DNA of 64,000 nt from an uncultured Tropicimonas sp. (GCA_947495685.1 CANLZY010000002.1:124001-188000), one strand, 5' to 3'. Positions 1-8,958 are shown, counted from the first letter of the stretch. The notes: generated by a model not told the origin, from the letters alone. Numbers and translations: made by a program.

Positions 1-2
1 CG

Positions 3-761
3 GGCGAACGCACGCCGCTCTCCATCGTCTATCTTCACGGCTTTTCGGCGAGTTCCGAAGAAATCCGTCCGGTGCCCGACAAGGTGGCCGACGCGCTTGG
101 CGCGAACCTGTTCTATACCCGGTTGTCCGGCCATGGCCGGGAGGGCGCCGCGATGGCGGAACCGGTGGTTGGCGACTGGATCGAGGATATGGCCGAGGCG
201 CTTGCCATCGGCCGCCGGCTGGGAGATCGGGTGGTGGTGATCGCAACTTCGACCGGCGCAACTCTCGCGACCATCGCGGCGACCGACCCGGCACTGTCCG
301 AGAGCATCGCGGGCATGGCGCTGGTGTCGCCCAATTTCGGGTTGATGAACCGGGCAGCCCGGTTGTTGTCGCTGCCATGGGCACGCCACTGGGTGCCGTT
401 GCTCGCCGGGGCGGACCGTGGTTTCGAGATTCAGAACGCCGATCACGCGGCATTCTGGACATCGCGCTATCCTACCGTGGCGACCGTGCCGCTCATGGCG
501 CTTGTCGATCATGTCGGCAGGCTGGACCTTTCGGCGATCACCGTGCCGGCCCTGTTTCTCTACTCGGAACAGGATCAGGTGGTGTCGCCGGACGCAACCA
601 GCAAGGCGATCGAGGCCTGGGGCGGGCCGACGCGGCGCGGGTTACGTGTCATGGGCCCCGGCGATGACCCGGGATCGCACGTGATCGCCGGTGACATCCT
701 CAGCCCCGGACAGACAGATGAAACCGCCCGCATGATCGTTGAGTGGGCCGCGGGCCTTTAG
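3..761 (+). CDS. alpha/beta hydrolase, 5' truncated by window edge
   Basis: The frame is open from the first complete codon of the window, so the true start lies upstream. A GTG at 72 is a possible internal start but would remove the oxyanion segment YLHGFSAS encoded at about 30-53, which is typical just after the first core strand of an alpha/beta hydrolase. The nucleophile elbow is ATSTG, a variant of G-x-S-x-G. A likely acid lies in SEQDQVV and the histidine in DPGSHV near the end. Serine hydrolase or lysophospholipase-like by fold; the substrate cannot be told. It is followed 13 bp later by a VOC gene on the same strand. Confidence 0.8.
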   Translation, partial: GERTPLSIVYLHGFSASSEEIRPVPDKVADALGANLFYTRLSGHGREGAAMAEPVVGDWIEDMAEALAIGRRLGDRVVVIATSTGATLATIAATDPALSESIAGMALVSPNFGLMNRAARLLSLPWARHWVPLLAGADRGFEIQNADHAAFWTSRYPTVATVPLMALVDHVGRLDLSAITVPALFLYSEQDQVVSPDATSKAIEAWGGPTRRGLRVMGPGDDPGSHVIAGDILSPGQTDETARMIVEWAAGL

Positions 762-774
762 ACCGGAGACCGAC

Positions 775-1212
775 ATGGAACGACGCGTCAGCCTGATAAC
801 CATCGGGGTCGCCGACCTCGACCGTGCAGCGGCCTTCTACGAAGCGCTCGGATGGCTGCGCGAACCCGGCCCGGACGGCGTGATCGCCTTCAACCTGCTG
901 GGGCAGACGCTCGGGCTCTACCCATTGGACAAGCTTGCGGAAGATATCGGTGTGCCCGTTGAAAGCCTTCGGCCTGGTGGGTCGACGATGACATTGGCCC
1001 ACAATGTGCGCAGCGCCGACGAGGTTGCGCCGCTTCTGGCCGCCGCAGAAGCTGCCGGCGGAAAAGTGCTCAAGCCCGCTCAGGACGTGTTCTGGGGCGG
1101 TCACCATGGGTATTTCGCCGATCCGGACGGGCATTTCTGGGAGATTGCGTTCAACCCGTTCTCCGCACTCGGCCGGAACGGCGCCTTTCAGTGGGGCGGC
1201 GTGTCCGACTGA
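775..1212 (+). CDS. VOC-family (glyoxalase-like) protein
   Basis: About 145 residues. It opens with the usual first beta-alpha module of the vicinal oxygen chelate fold (ITIGVADLDRAAAFYEALGW) and ends with the matching second half (GYFADPDGHFWEIAFNPF), whose Glu is a usual metal ligand. The start at 775 is chosen because GGAGA sits just upstream and because the longer form from 739 would overlap the preceding hydrolase. The family includes glyoxalase I, dioxygenases and resistance proteins, so no reaction can be assigned. Probably co-transcribed with the upstream hydrolase. Confidence 0.85.
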   Translation: MERRVSLITIGVADLDRAAAFYEALGWLREPGPDGVIAFNLLGQTLGLYPLDKLAEDIGVPVESLRPGGSTMTLAHNVRSADEVAPLLAAAEAAGGKVLKPAQDVFWGGHHGYFADPDGHFWEIAFNPFSALGRNGAFQWGGVSD

Positions 1213-1306
1213 CGCGTTTCGGGCTTTCTGCCGGACGAATGCCGCTCTAAAATGTCTACAACGCGCAGGATGACGCGACCGGGCAGCACCAACTAGGGCA
1301 ATTGAT

Positions 1307-2017
1307 ATGAACGAACCGCTGGTATTCTTGCCGGGCATGATGTGCGATGCCCGTCTGTTCTGGCCACAATTGTTGTCTTTTGGCCCGCATCGATCAGTGA
1401 TGGTGGCGCCCATTACCGGCGCATCCAGCATCGGTGCCCTCGCCGCGCGGGTCCTGGAGGACGCGCCACGCCGGTTTGCCCTCGCCGGTCTGTCCATGGG
1501 CGGTATCGTGGCGATGGAGGTGCTGCGCCGTGCACCGGAACGCGTGACCCGCATTGCCCTGATGGACACCAACCCGCTGCCCGAGACGCCACAGGTCGCG
1601 GCGGCGCGTGAACCGCACATCATCGCGGTCCAGACCGGCCGGCTGACCGAGATCATGCGCGACGAGATGAAACCGCGCTATCTGGCTCCCGGTCCGAAAC
1701 GGATCGACGTGTTGAACCTTGTGATGGAGATGGCCGAGGGCCTTGGTCCCGAGGTTTTTGTCGCGCAGTCACGCGCGCTGCAACGTCGGCCTGATCAGCA
1801 GAAGGTCCTGCGCACCACCAAGGTGCCAGCCCTTGTCCTGTGCGGTGAACACGACGCGCTGTGCCCGGTCAAACGTCACGAGTTCATGGCCGAACTGATC
1901 CCCAACGCCACCCTGCGGATCATTCCAGATGCCGGGCACCTGCCAACGCTGGAACAGCCCGAGGCGACCAACGCAGCGCTTGCCGAATGGATCGAAGCCC
2001 CGTTGATCCTGCGCTGA
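1307..2017 (+). CDS. alpha/beta hydrolase (BioH-like fold)
   Basis: 236 residues with an alpha/beta hydrolase layout: an oxyanion region FLPGMMCDARLF near the start, a canonical nucleophile elbow GLSMGG around residue 62, the acid in GEHDALCP and the His in DAGHLPTLEQPE. The small size resembles BioH and 3-oxoadipate enol-lactonase, but no biotin or protocatechuate genes are nearby. It runs convergently toward phaZ, separated by 86 bp. It may release hydroxyacids or thioesters given its PHA neighbours, but this is only context. Confidence 0.85.
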   Translation: MNEPLVFLPGMMCDARLFWPQLLSFGPHRSVMVAPITGASSIGALAARVLEDAPRRFALAGLSMGGIVAMEVLRRAPERVTRIALMDTNPLPETPQVAAAREPHIIAVQTGRLTEIMRDEMKPRYLAPGPKRIDVLNLVMEMAEGLGPEVFVAQSRALQRRPDQQKVLRTTKVPALVLCGEHDALCPVKRHEFMAELIPNATLRIIPDAGHLPTLEQPEATNAALAEWIEAPLILR

Positions 2018-2075
2018 GCGCCCTGCGTCTTCTGTCCGAAAACGTCCCCGGGGGAGCCGTCGCCGGGGTCGCGAC

Positions 2076-2090
2076 GGGGGGCTGGCCCCC
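2076..2090. terminator. weak GC hairpin between convergent genes
   Basis: A G5-CTGG-C5 stem-loop sits between the stops of the hydrolase (plus) and phaZ (minus). It lacks a clear T-run on either strand, so it is only a possible transcription end. Confidence 0.25.
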
Positions 2091-2103
2091 GCCGGTTCAA
2101 TTC

Positions 2104-3387
2104 TCACCTGGCGTGCAGGGACTTGATCTTTGCAAACTTCATCTGACGGCGTTCGTGGCTCATGTTCGCGTCGATGAACTCCAGCACCAGCGGCCGGATG
2201 TTGTTGCGCCAGGACTTGCCGGCAAAGATGCCGTAGTGGCCGGCGCCCGGCTCAAGGTGACTGGCCTTCTTGCTGTCGTCGAGGCCGGTCAGCAAACCGA
2301 GCGCGGCGACACATTGGCCGGGGGCTGAAATGTCATCGTTGGCGCCCTCGACGGTCTTCACAGCCACATCGGTGATCGCGCCGATATGCACACGCTTGCC
2401 GTTCACCTCGAAGATGTCCTGCGCCACTTCGCGATTCTTGAAGATTCGCTCGACGGTCGACATGTAGAACTCTGCGGTCATGTCCATGACGGCCAGATAC
2501 TCGTCGTAGAACCGGTTGTGGCGGTCGTGCTCATGCGATTCGCCACGGGCGGTTTTCACGATCTGCTCGAAAAACGCAGAGGCATGCGTCTCGGAATTCA
2601 TCGCGATGAACGACGAAAGCTGTTGCAGACCCGGATACACCATGCGCCCGGCGCCGGCATATTTGAACCCCACCCTCTGGAGCACGTGCTGTTCCAGCTG
2701 TCCCATCGTGACGGTGCGGCCAAAGTCGGTCACCTCGGTCGGCGCGGCGCCGGGATCGATCGGGCCACCGATCAGCGTCAGCGAGTTGGGCTGCGCCGCG
2801 GGGTCCTCTTCCGCGAGATAGGCGGTGGCCGCAAGCGTGAGCGGCGCCGGTTGGCATACGGCAATCACGTGGGTGTCGGGGCCGAGGTGCTTCATGAAAT
2901 CGACAAGATAGAGCACGTAATCCTCGACATCGAACTTGCCGTCCGAGACGGGAATGTCGCGCGCATTGTGCCAATCGGTCGTGTAGACGTCGCAATCGGG
3001 CAACAACGAGACCACGGTAGACCGCAGCAGCGTGGCATAGTGACCCGACATCGGCGCCACCAACAGGACCTTGCGTGGCAGTTGCTCGCGCCCCTGCACC
3101 TCGAAATGGATCAGGTCACCGAACGGCTTCTTGATCTCGGTGATGATGTCGATGAGGTGATCACGGCCATCCTCGCCAACAACCGAATTGATATTCCAGT
3201 CCGGTTTTGCCGCCATCCTTTGAAAACTGCGCTCTGTTACCTCGCCCCAGGCGGCTGTCATCTGGATCATCGGGTTCATGGACAGTCCGAATGCTGGATG
3301 GGAGCACGCTGCCTTTGCGGTCGAGCCGAGCCACTCGTTGGTGACCCGAAGGCTTTCCATCAAGTCGTAGGTTGCCATGTACTTCAT
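2104..3387 (-). CDS. phaZ: intracellular poly(3-hydroxyalkanoate) depolymerase PhaZ
   Basis: 427 residues, the usual size of the intracellular PHB depolymerase family, which degrades amorphous PHB granules in the cytoplasm. The nucleophile is a cysteine (C178 in VIAVCQPAPL), as in the Cys-Asp-His triad of the Ralstonia PhaZa1 type and unlike extracellular Ser enzymes. The C-terminal His is in EPGAGHYGIFAG. There is no signal peptide, consistent with a granule-associated enzyme. Two ATGs (residues 1 and 4) are close; the first is used. It is divergent from phaC across 116 bp, so synthesis and breakdown of the polymer share one control region. Confidence 0.95.
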   Translation of the reverse strand: MKYMATYDLMESLRVTNEWLGSTAKAACSHPAFGLSMNPMIQMTAAWGEVTERSFQRMAAKPDWNINSVVGEDGRDHLIDIITEIKKPFGDLIHFEVQGREQLPRKVLLVAPMSGHYATLLRSTVVSLLPDCDVYTTDWHNARDIPVSDGKFDVEDYVLYLVDFMKHLGPDTHVIAVCQPAPLTLAATAYLAEEDPAAQPNSLTLIGGPIDPGAAPTEVTDFGRTVTMGQLEQHVLQRVGFKYAGAGRMVYPGLQQLSSFIAMNSETHASAFFEQIVKTARGESHEHDRHNRFYDEYLAVMDMTAEFYMSTVERIFKNREVAQDIFEVNGKRVHIGAITDVAVKTVEGANDDISAPGQCVAALGLLTGLDDSKKASHLEPGAGHYGIFAGKSWRNNIRPLVLEFIDANMSHERRQMKFAKIKSLHAR

Positions 3388-3443
3388 GCGTCACTCTCTC
3401 CTGTGGTGGCGCGCCCAGAATCCCACCGGAACAAAAGGTCGCT

Positions 3444-3472
3444 TTGCCGGAACATTCCTGCGTATATATTCA
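3444..3472 (+). promoter_or_regulatory. candidate phaC promoter
   Basis: TTGCCG and TATTCA are separated by 17 bp, the optimal sigma-70 spacing, and end 31 bp before the phaC ATG. No CTGC-N3-GCAG site is present here, unlike in front of phaP and phaR. Confidence 0.4.
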
Positions 3473-3503
3473 TCGCGACGAAACTAATGGAAAAGGGCCT
3501 TCC

Positions 3504-5300
3504 ATGACAACCGATCATGAGACCGGAGCGCCGGATCAGGACACGCTTACGGTAAATCTGGCTAAAATCGAGTCTCTTTCTCAGCGACTTGTAGCGGCAT
3601 TGTCGCACCAGCGCCAGATTGACCCATCCCTGCAAGGGCCGGGTCAGGATCTGTTCATGAAAGCGGCCTCCGCCTACATGACGGAAATGGTGAAGAATCC
3701 GTCAAAGGTATTCGAGCATCAGGTCAGCTATTGGGGCAAGACCCTGAAGCATTACATCGATGCCCAGCATATTCTGGCGAGCGGCCAGTTGAAGGCCCCA
3801 GAAGATCCGGCCCCCAAGGACCGTCGCTTTGCCGGAGAACTCTGGCAGACACATCCGTATTTCAACTACATCAAGCAACAGTACTTGTTGACCAGCGAGG
3901 CCATCGACAACGCGGTCGCGGATCTGGATCATCTGGATGCCAAGGACAAGCAGCGGCTGGAGTTCTTCTCGCGCCAGATCGTCGACATGCTGAGCCCTGC
4001 CAACTACCTGGGGACCAACCCGGACGCCTTGTCGAAGGCTGTCGAGACAGAGGGGCAGTCGTTGGTCGACGGGTTGGAGAACCTGGTCCGGGATCTGGAG
4101 GCCAACGGGGGCGACCTCGTTGTCACGCTTGCCGACAAGGATGCCTTTACCGTGGGCGAGAACATCGGGACCACGGCTGGCGAGGTCGTGTTCCGCAATC
4201 GGATGTTCGAGCTGATCCAGTACACGCCGACCACCGAGACCGTCCACAAGACGCCGCTGCTGATCTTTCCGCCCTGGATCAACAAGTTCTATATCCTTGA
4301 CCTGAAGCCGAAGAATTCGCTGATCAAATGGATCGTGGACCAGGGCTACACGCTGTTTGTCGTGTCCTGGGTCAACCCTGATGCCAGCTATGCCGAGGTC
4401 GGCATGGACACCTACATCGAAGAAGGGTTCCTGACCGCCATCGACGAGGTCAAGCAGATCAGTGGCGAGGAAAAGATCAACGTCGTCGGCTATTGCATCG
4501 CCGGGACGACGCTGAGCCTGACCCTGGCGTTGATGAAGAAGCGGGGCGACAAGTCTGTCCGCTCGGCTACCTTCTTTACAACCCTCACCGATTTCTCGGA
4601 TCAGGGCGAGGTGGGTGTTTTCCTGCAGGACGATTTCGTCGACGGGATCGAGGACGAGGTCACGCGGAGCGGGGTGCTCGACAGTTTCTACATGTCGCGC
4701 ACGTTCTCCTATCTGCGCAGCAACGACCTCATTTATGCGCCGGCGATCCGCAGCTACATGCTGGGCGAGGCACCGCCGGCGTTCGATCTGCTCTACTGGA
4801 ACGGAGACGGTACCAACCTGCCGGCGCGGATGTCGGTCGAGTACCTGCGCGGCCTGTGCCAGGGGGACCGGTTTGCCGGGGGGGATGGTTTCACGGTCTG
4901 TGGCGAAACGCTGTCGATCAAGGATGTCGATATTCCTGTCTGCGCGATCGCTTGCGAGACCGATCACATCGCGGCGTGGAAATCGAGCTATCGTGGCGTT
5001 CAAAAGATGGGATCGCGGCAAAAGACCTTCATCCTGTCGGAGTCGGGCCATATCGCCGGCATCGTGAACCCGCCATCCAAGAAGAAATATGGCCACTACA
5101 CCAACGATGACCTGTCCCTGGCACCGCCCGATTGGCAGGCCGCCGCTGATTTCAACGAAGGCTCATGGTGGCCGCGTTGGGAAGGCTGGCTGAAGCGCCG
5201 TTCGGGGGCGAAGATCCCGGCGCGCACCCCGGGCGATTCGACTCATCCGCCGCTGTCACCTGCGCCGGGGACCTATGTGAAGGCAGAAAAAACACTTTGA
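3504..5300 (+). CDS. phaC: class I poly(R)-hydroxyalkanoate synthase PhaC
   Basis: 598 residues, matching class I synthases that polymerise (R)-3-hydroxybutyryl-CoA on the granule surface. The lipase-like box is G-Y-C-I-A-G with catalytic C331; the partner residues are D487 in CETDHIAAW and H516 in SESGHIAG. The N-terminal PhaC_N domain includes the conserved tract QTHPYFNYIKQQYLL near residue 115. The ATG at 3504 is preferred to a frame open from 3372, because the extra 44 residues are unlike the family and would overlap phaZ. Its stop codon overlaps a potential promoter region of phaP. Confidence 0.97.
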   Translation: MTTDHETGAPDQDTLTVNLAKIESLSQRLVAALSHQRQIDPSLQGPGQDLFMKAASAYMTEMVKNPSKVFEHQVSYWGKTLKHYIDAQHILASGQLKAPEDPAPKDRRFAGELWQTHPYFNYIKQQYLLTSEAIDNAVADLDHLDAKDKQRLEFFSRQIVDMLSPANYLGTNPDALSKAVETEGQSLVDGLENLVRDLEANGGDLVVTLADKDAFTVGENIGTTAGEVVFRNRMFELIQYTPTTETVHKTPLLIFPPWINKFYILDLKPKNSLIKWIVDQGYTLFVVSWVNPDASYAEVGMDTYIEEGFLTAIDEVKQISGEEKINVVGYCIAGTTLSLTLALMKKRGDKSVRSATFFTTLTDFSDQGEVGVFLQDDFVDGIEDEVTRSGVLDSFYMSRTFSYLRSNDLIYAPAIRSYMLGEAPPAFDLLYWNGDGTNLPARMSVEYLRGLCQGDRFAGGDGFTVCGETLSIKDVDIPVCAIACETDHIAAWKSSYRGVQKMGSRQKTFILSESGHIAGIVNPPSKKKYGHYTNDDLSLAPPDWQAAADFNEGSWWPRWEGWLKRRSGAKIPARTPGDSTHPPLSPAPGTYVKAEKTL

Positions 5301-5323
5301 GTTCCAGCGCTTTGGTAAAAATA

Positions 5324-5368
5324 TTTCTGCACTGCAGCGAAAATACTTGAAATGCTGCAGTGCAGAAA
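5324..5368. promoter_or_regulatory. PhaR operator: two inverted 14-bp sites before phaP
   Basis: TTTCTGCACTGCAG (5324-5337) and its exact reverse complement CTGCAGTGCAGAAA (5355-5368) are separated by 17 bp. Each contains CTGC-N3-GCAG, the sequence reported for PhaR binding in Paracoccus. The downstream arm lies between the -35 and -10 of the best phaP promoter, so bound repressor would exclude RNA polymerase. Confidence 0.8.
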
Positions 5369-5375
5369 GTATCTG
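5347..5375 (+). promoter_or_regulatory. candidate phaP promoter
   Basis: TTGAAA (5347-5352), a 17-bp spacer, and TATCTG (5370-5375). The spacer is filled by the second PhaR arm. Expected transcription start is near 5382, giving a leader of about 55 nt. Confidence 0.55.
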
Positions 5376-5437
5376 TTGGTCATCGAATTCAACAGGGCGC
5401 CCAAAACGACGGAGCGCACCCTAGCAGGAGCAAAACC

Positions 5438-5884
5438 ATGAACAAGACCGATGATGTGACCAAGATGATGCAGGACATGCTGGCCTCTTTCCCCGTGGAT
5501 GCGACTGCGATGCAGGATGCCTTCAAGAGCCAGGCCGCGATGGGCGAAAAGATGTCCAAGGTTGCCCTGGAAGCTGCTCAGAAATCCACCGAGATCTCTT
5601 CCAAGTGGACCAAGGAAACTCTGTCCAAGCTGGGTGAAGTCACCAAGCTGAAGGAAGAGCCGGGCGACTACCAGAAGGCCATGACCGAGTACGCCTCTTC
5701 GCAGGCTGAAATGGTTGCCGAGACCATGGCTGCCTTCGCAGAAGTCGCCAAGAAGGTGCAGATGGAAACCGTCGAGCTGATGCTCGCCGCTGGCAAGGAC
5801 TTCTCCGAAGATGCCTCCGCCGCCGTCAAGAAGGCCACCGTCGACGTGACGGCCGCCGCCAAGAAAGCCACCGCCGCCAAGTAA
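5438..5884 (+). CDS. phaP: phasin, PHA granule-associated protein
   Basis: 148 residues, mainly helical, Ala/Lys/Glu-rich and without cysteine, with a lysine-alanine tail (AAAKKATAAK). These are the marks of phasins that coat PHA granules and limit their size. The ATG at 5438 follows AGGAG (5426-5430) at good spacing; the frame is open further upstream, but that part would run through the PhaR operator. It lies between phaC and phaR with its own promoter, operator and terminator. The expected control is derepression when nascent polymer titrates PhaR. Confidence 0.9.
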   Translation: MNKTDDVTKMMQDMLASFPVDATAMQDAFKSQAAMGEKMSKVALEAAQKSTEISSKWTKETLSKLGEVTKLKEEPGDYQKAMTEYASSQAEMVAETMAAFAEVAKKVQMETVELMLAAGKDFSEDASAAVKKATVDVTAAAKKATAAK

Positions 5885-5938
5885 GGCACACGGTGAGAGG
5901 TTCGCGTGGTGTCCTCCTCCCTGACCATCGCGACCTGA

Positions 5939-5972
5939 AGGGTGGGCTGAAAAGCCCGCCCTTTTCTTTTTT
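5939..5972 (+). terminator. rho-independent terminator of phaP
   Basis: Stem AGGGTGGGCT / AGCCCGCCCT with a GAAA tetraloop and one T-G pair, followed by TTTCTTTTTT. It lies 55 bp after the phaP stop. Confidence 0.85.
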
Positions 5973-5993
5973 CTGCACCTCGTCTAGGGTTTG

Positions 5994-6003
5994 CTGCACT
6001 GCA
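5994..6003. promoter_or_regulatory. PhaR box in the phaR leader
   Basis: CTGCACTGCA, nine of the ten defined positions of the two operator arms upstream of phaP including the ACT centre, 18 bp before the phaR GTG. It suggests that PhaR represses its own gene. A partial CTGCACC lies at 5973. Confidence 0.6.
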
Positions 6004-6020
6004 ACAGGGGAGGTTTCAGA

Positions 6021-6590
6021 GTGGCAGACGACACATCGCTTTTGATCAAGCGCTACGCCAGCCGTCGGCTCTACAACACCGAAACCAGCGACTACGTCAC
6101 GCTGGAGGATATTGCGGGTTTCATCCGCAACGGCCGCGAGGTTCGGATAATCGATCTGAAATCCGGTGATGACCTGACCCGACAATACCTGCTCCAGATC
6201 ATCGCCGAGCACGAGAGCAAAGGCGAAAACGTCCTGCCGATCAATGTGTTGACCGACTTGGTGCGCAGCTATCAGACCTCGGCCACATCCGTCGTCCCAC
6301 AATTCCTGGCCATGTCCTTCGAGATGCTCCGTGACGGGCAGTCGAAAGTGATGGAAAACATGGGCAAAATGAACCCGATGGTCTCCATGCCTGGGTTCGA
6401 GGCCATGAAGACGCAGCAAGAGGCCTTCATGAAGGCCCTGACCGGCGGCATTGGCGGGATGGGGGCCATGGGCACCTGGCCACCACGCCCCAACGACAAG
6501 GCCGAACCGACGACCTCGGGCGAAGATCTGAACGAGATCAAGAACCAGTTGGCCGACCTGCAAGCCAAACTCGCCAAGATGAACAAGTAG
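6021..6590 (+). CDS. phaR: polyhydroxyalkanoate synthesis repressor PhaR
   Basis: 189 residues. The N-terminal PHB accumulation regulator domain is plain (LIKRYASRRLYNTETSDYVT, then the LEDIAGFIRNG and IIDLKSGDDLT segments), followed by a Met- and Pro-rich linker and a C-terminal coiled segment (LNEIKNQLADLQAKLAKMNK). PhaR binds both DNA and PHB granules and represses phasin genes. The GTG at 6021 is chosen because GGGGAGG (6007-6013) precedes it at 7 nt; a TTG at 5991 would lie inside the operator region. Likely autoregulated. Confidence 0.95.
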   Translation: MADDTSLLIKRYASRRLYNTETSDYVTLEDIAGFIRNGREVRIIDLKSGDDLTRQYLLQIIAEHESKGENVLPINVLTDLVRSYQTSATSVVPQFLAMSFEMLRDGQSKVMENMGKMNPMVSMPGFEAMKTQQEAFMKALTGGIGGMGAMGTWPPRPNDKAEPTTSGEDLNEIKNQLADLQAKLAKMNK

Positions 6591-6654
6591 AGGGTCCAGC
6601 CGGGCTGGTCCCGGCGGCCTTTCGCCCCGCGTGGGGCCTGCGACTGGGGACACC

Positions 6655-7629
6655 ATGACCGACAGTACCGGCCGCGTGACCCTCTGGGGGATCGAAGTCT
6701 TCCTGACCGTGGCCGAAGAGGGATCGGTTTCGGCCGCCGCGCGGCGGCTTGCCGCCAGCCCGTCCGGAGTGAGCCAGCACCTGACCAATCTCGAGACCGC
6801 GCTCGGGCGCATTCTGATTGACCGCAGCCACCGTCCGGCCCGGTTGACCGCCGCCGGCGACATCTTTCGCAAGCGGGCCCAGAGAATCTGGAACGAGGCC
6901 ATGCAGGCGCGGGCCGAGCTCGCCGCTGGCGACCTGCAGAACCTCAGCGACCTGCGTCTGGGCATGATCGAGGATTTCGACGGGGACGTGACGCCGCGCC
7001 TGCTGTCGGACATCGCCGGTGACTTGCAGGATTGCCACTTCTTGCTGGAAACCGGGGCAAGTCATCACCTGTTCGACTTGCTGGAAAACCGAACGCTGGA
7101 CGTCGTTGTGGCGGCTGAGCTTTTGCAGGATGCTCCCGCCTGGGTCGAAAGCCATCCTCTGCTGGAGGAACCTTTTGTGGCCGCCGTGCCAAAGGGGTTT
7201 GCGACGGGGACCGACGTGTCGCTGTCCTCCCTGCAGGATCTGCCATTCATTCACTACACCGAGCGCCACCTGATGGGCCGGCAGATCTCGGCGCACCTTG
7301 TCCACAACCGCGTTCACCTTCGGCATCGGTTCGAGTTGGACAGCTATCACGCGATCATGGCGATGGTGGCGTCGGGCGCAGGCTGGACCATTCTGACGCC
7401 GCTGGGGTACCTGCGGGCCAGCCGGTTCCGCGACCAGGCAGACATACTGCCCTTGCCGGCCCCGTTGTCGCCGCTGACACGGCGGATCACATTATCGGCC
7501 CGACAGGACGTGTTGCAGGATATGCCGAGCCGGTTGGTGGAGCGGCTGAAGCCTTTGTTGCAGGAACTGATCGTCGATCCTGCAACCGGACGGATGCCGT
7601 GGTTGCAGGATGACTTGCGGGTCCTCTGA
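6655..7629 (+). CDS. LysR-family transcriptional regulator
   Basis: 324 residues from the ATG at 6655, which follows GGGGA; a GTG at 6631 would add eight residues. A winged helix-turn-helix occupies residues 10-65 (FLTVAEEGSVSAAARRLAAS, then SGVSQHLTNLETALG), with an effector-binding domain behind. The HTH is typical except that the second half begins with SPSGVSQ. It ends 8 bp from the convergent end of the aminotransferase gene, so it may control the amine/ABC operon or an unlinked target; LysR regulators more often face their targets divergently. Confidence 0.9.
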   Translation: MTDSTGRVTLWGIEVFLTVAEEGSVSAAARRLAASPSGVSQHLTNLETALGRILIDRSHRPARLTAAGDIFRKRAQRIWNEAMQARAELAAGDLQNLSDLRLGMIEDFDGDVTPRLLSDIAGDLQDCHFLLETGASHHLFDLLENRTLDVVVAAELLQDAPAWVESHPLLEEPFVAAVPKGFATGTDVSLSSLQDLPFIHYTERHLMGRQISAHLVHNRVHLRHRFELDSYHAIMAMVASGAGWTILTPLGYLRASRFRDQADILPLPAPLSPLTRRITLSARQDVLQDMPSRLVERLKPLLQELIVDPATGRMPWLQDDLRVL

Positions 7630-7637
7630 CTCGTGGC

Positions 7638-8840
7638 TCAGGTGCCGTAGGCCCGCTGTACGCCCATCACCTGTTCCGCGGCCCCGACCAGCGCCTGTGC
7701 GATGAAATCAAGGTCTGACCGGGTTAACCGAGCCGGAAGGCGCACGTCGCAGGCCCGCATCAGCATTGCCCGGGTGTCCGGCAATTCGGGCAGGTCGCCC
7801 TCGATGAATTGCCAGTTCCAGAAAGCGCGGGCGTTGTTGGTGCTCATTCCGAAGACCTGCACCTTGACCCCGTTGGCCTGGGCAACCTCGGCAAAGGCGG
7901 CGACATCGGCGTCGGACATGCCGTCGAGGTTGAACTGGATCGAATCCGGTGCCCGCATTTCCTGCGCCAGCGGTGGCGGCACGTTCAACCAGGGAGAGGC
8001 ATTCAGTTGATCTGCGACGTAGTCGTGGTTGCCCCGCCCGTCATTCACGCGGCGAGCCACCTCTGGCAACTGCGGCCGGATCACCGCGGCGCTGAGGTTC
8101 TGCATCCGAAGGTTGTAGAGCGGCAGGCGGTTCTGCCACCGGTCAAATGCCTCGGCAAGGATATCGTGTTTCTTCCAGTTGTGCTCGTATGCCCCGGACA
8201 TGATGACCGCTTGCGCGATCAGGTCAGGGTCGTCGGTGATCAGGATTCCACCCTCGCCAGCGTTCACCAGCTTGTAGGATTGAAAAGAGAAACACCCGAC
8301 CTTGCCAATCGTGCCGATCTTGCGCCCTGACCAGAGTGTACCCAAGGAGTGCGCCGCGTCTTCGATCACCGGCACGCCGCGAGCGTCCGCAAGGGCCATG
8401 ATGGCATCCATGTCGGAGGTATGGCCGCGCATGTGGCTGATCAGGACCGCGCCGACGTCGTCGGTCAACTTGGCCGCGAAGTCATCCAGATTGACACGAT
8501 AGTTCCGCCCCACTTCGACCAGCACGGGGTGGCAATCGGCGTGTACGACGGCAGAGGGAACAGCCGCAAAGGTAAATGCCGGGATCAGCACCCTTGCGCC
8601 GCGTGGCAGGCCAAGCGCCTTCAGAGACAGGAACAAGGCGGCCGAGCACGAGGATACGGCGAGCGCGTATTTGCTGCCCATGAGGGCCGCGAACTCCCGT
8701 TCCAACAGGGCGACCGGGGCGTCCTGCGGTGCGGTATAGCGGAACAGGTCCCCCGAATGCAGCAGGCGGTCGATTTCGGCCCGAGCGGATTCGGGAATCG
8801 ATTCTGCATCATAGACATTGGGGGCGGGGACGTCGGTCAT
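7638..8840 (-). CDS. DegT/DnrJ/EryC1-family PLP aminotransferase
   Basis: 400 residues of the fold-type I sugar-aminotransferase class. The PLP lysine is K190 in SFQSYKLVNAGEGG, D161 in EDAAHSLG should hold the pyridine nitrogen, and the substrate loop PAFTFAAVPSAVV is conserved. Relatives usually transaminate nucleotide-linked keto-sugars or AHBA precursors with Glu/Gln as donor. Here it is the last gene of an operon with two glutamine-synthetase-like ligases and a glutamine amidotransferase, with no sugar-nucleotide genes nearby, so the substrate is probably a small amine or keto acid. That assignment is inference. Confidence 0.9.
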   Translation of the reverse strand: MTDVPAPNVYDAESIPESARAEIDRLLHSGDLFRYTAPQDAPVALLEREFAALMGSKYALAVSSCSAALFLSLKALGLPRGARVLIPAFTFAAVPSAVVHADCHPVLVEVGRNYRVNLDDFAAKLTDDVGAVLISHMRGHTSDMDAIMALADARGVPVIEDAAHSLGTLWSGRKIGTIGKVGCFSFQSYKLVNAGEGGILITDDPDLIAQAVIMSGAYEHNWKKHDILAEAFDRWQNRLPLYNLRMQNLSAAVIRPQLPEVARRVNDGRGNHDYVADQLNASPWLNVPPPLAQEMRAPDSIQFNLDGMSDADVAAFAEVAQANGVKVQVFGMSTNNARAFWNWQFIEGDLPELPDTRAMLMRACDVRLPARLTRSDLDFIAQALVGAAEQVMGVQRAYGT

Positions 8841-8958
8841 CTGGCTGCCTTTCGGTCTTTTGTTCAGAAAACCTGTAGGCTACTTTCGAAAAACCTGAAA
8901 GTGAATCTTTGGCAACCGTACTCGTGGTGTCGACGCCGCCGACATCACGAGGCCCGAT

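Noticed and set aside
3372-3503. Longer N-terminus for PhaC
   Set aside because: Would overlap phaZ and its candidate promoter; the extra residues are unlike class I synthases.
3702-5096. A 464-codon minus-strand frame
   Set aside because: Antisense to phaC, which has an intact Cys-Asp-His triad.
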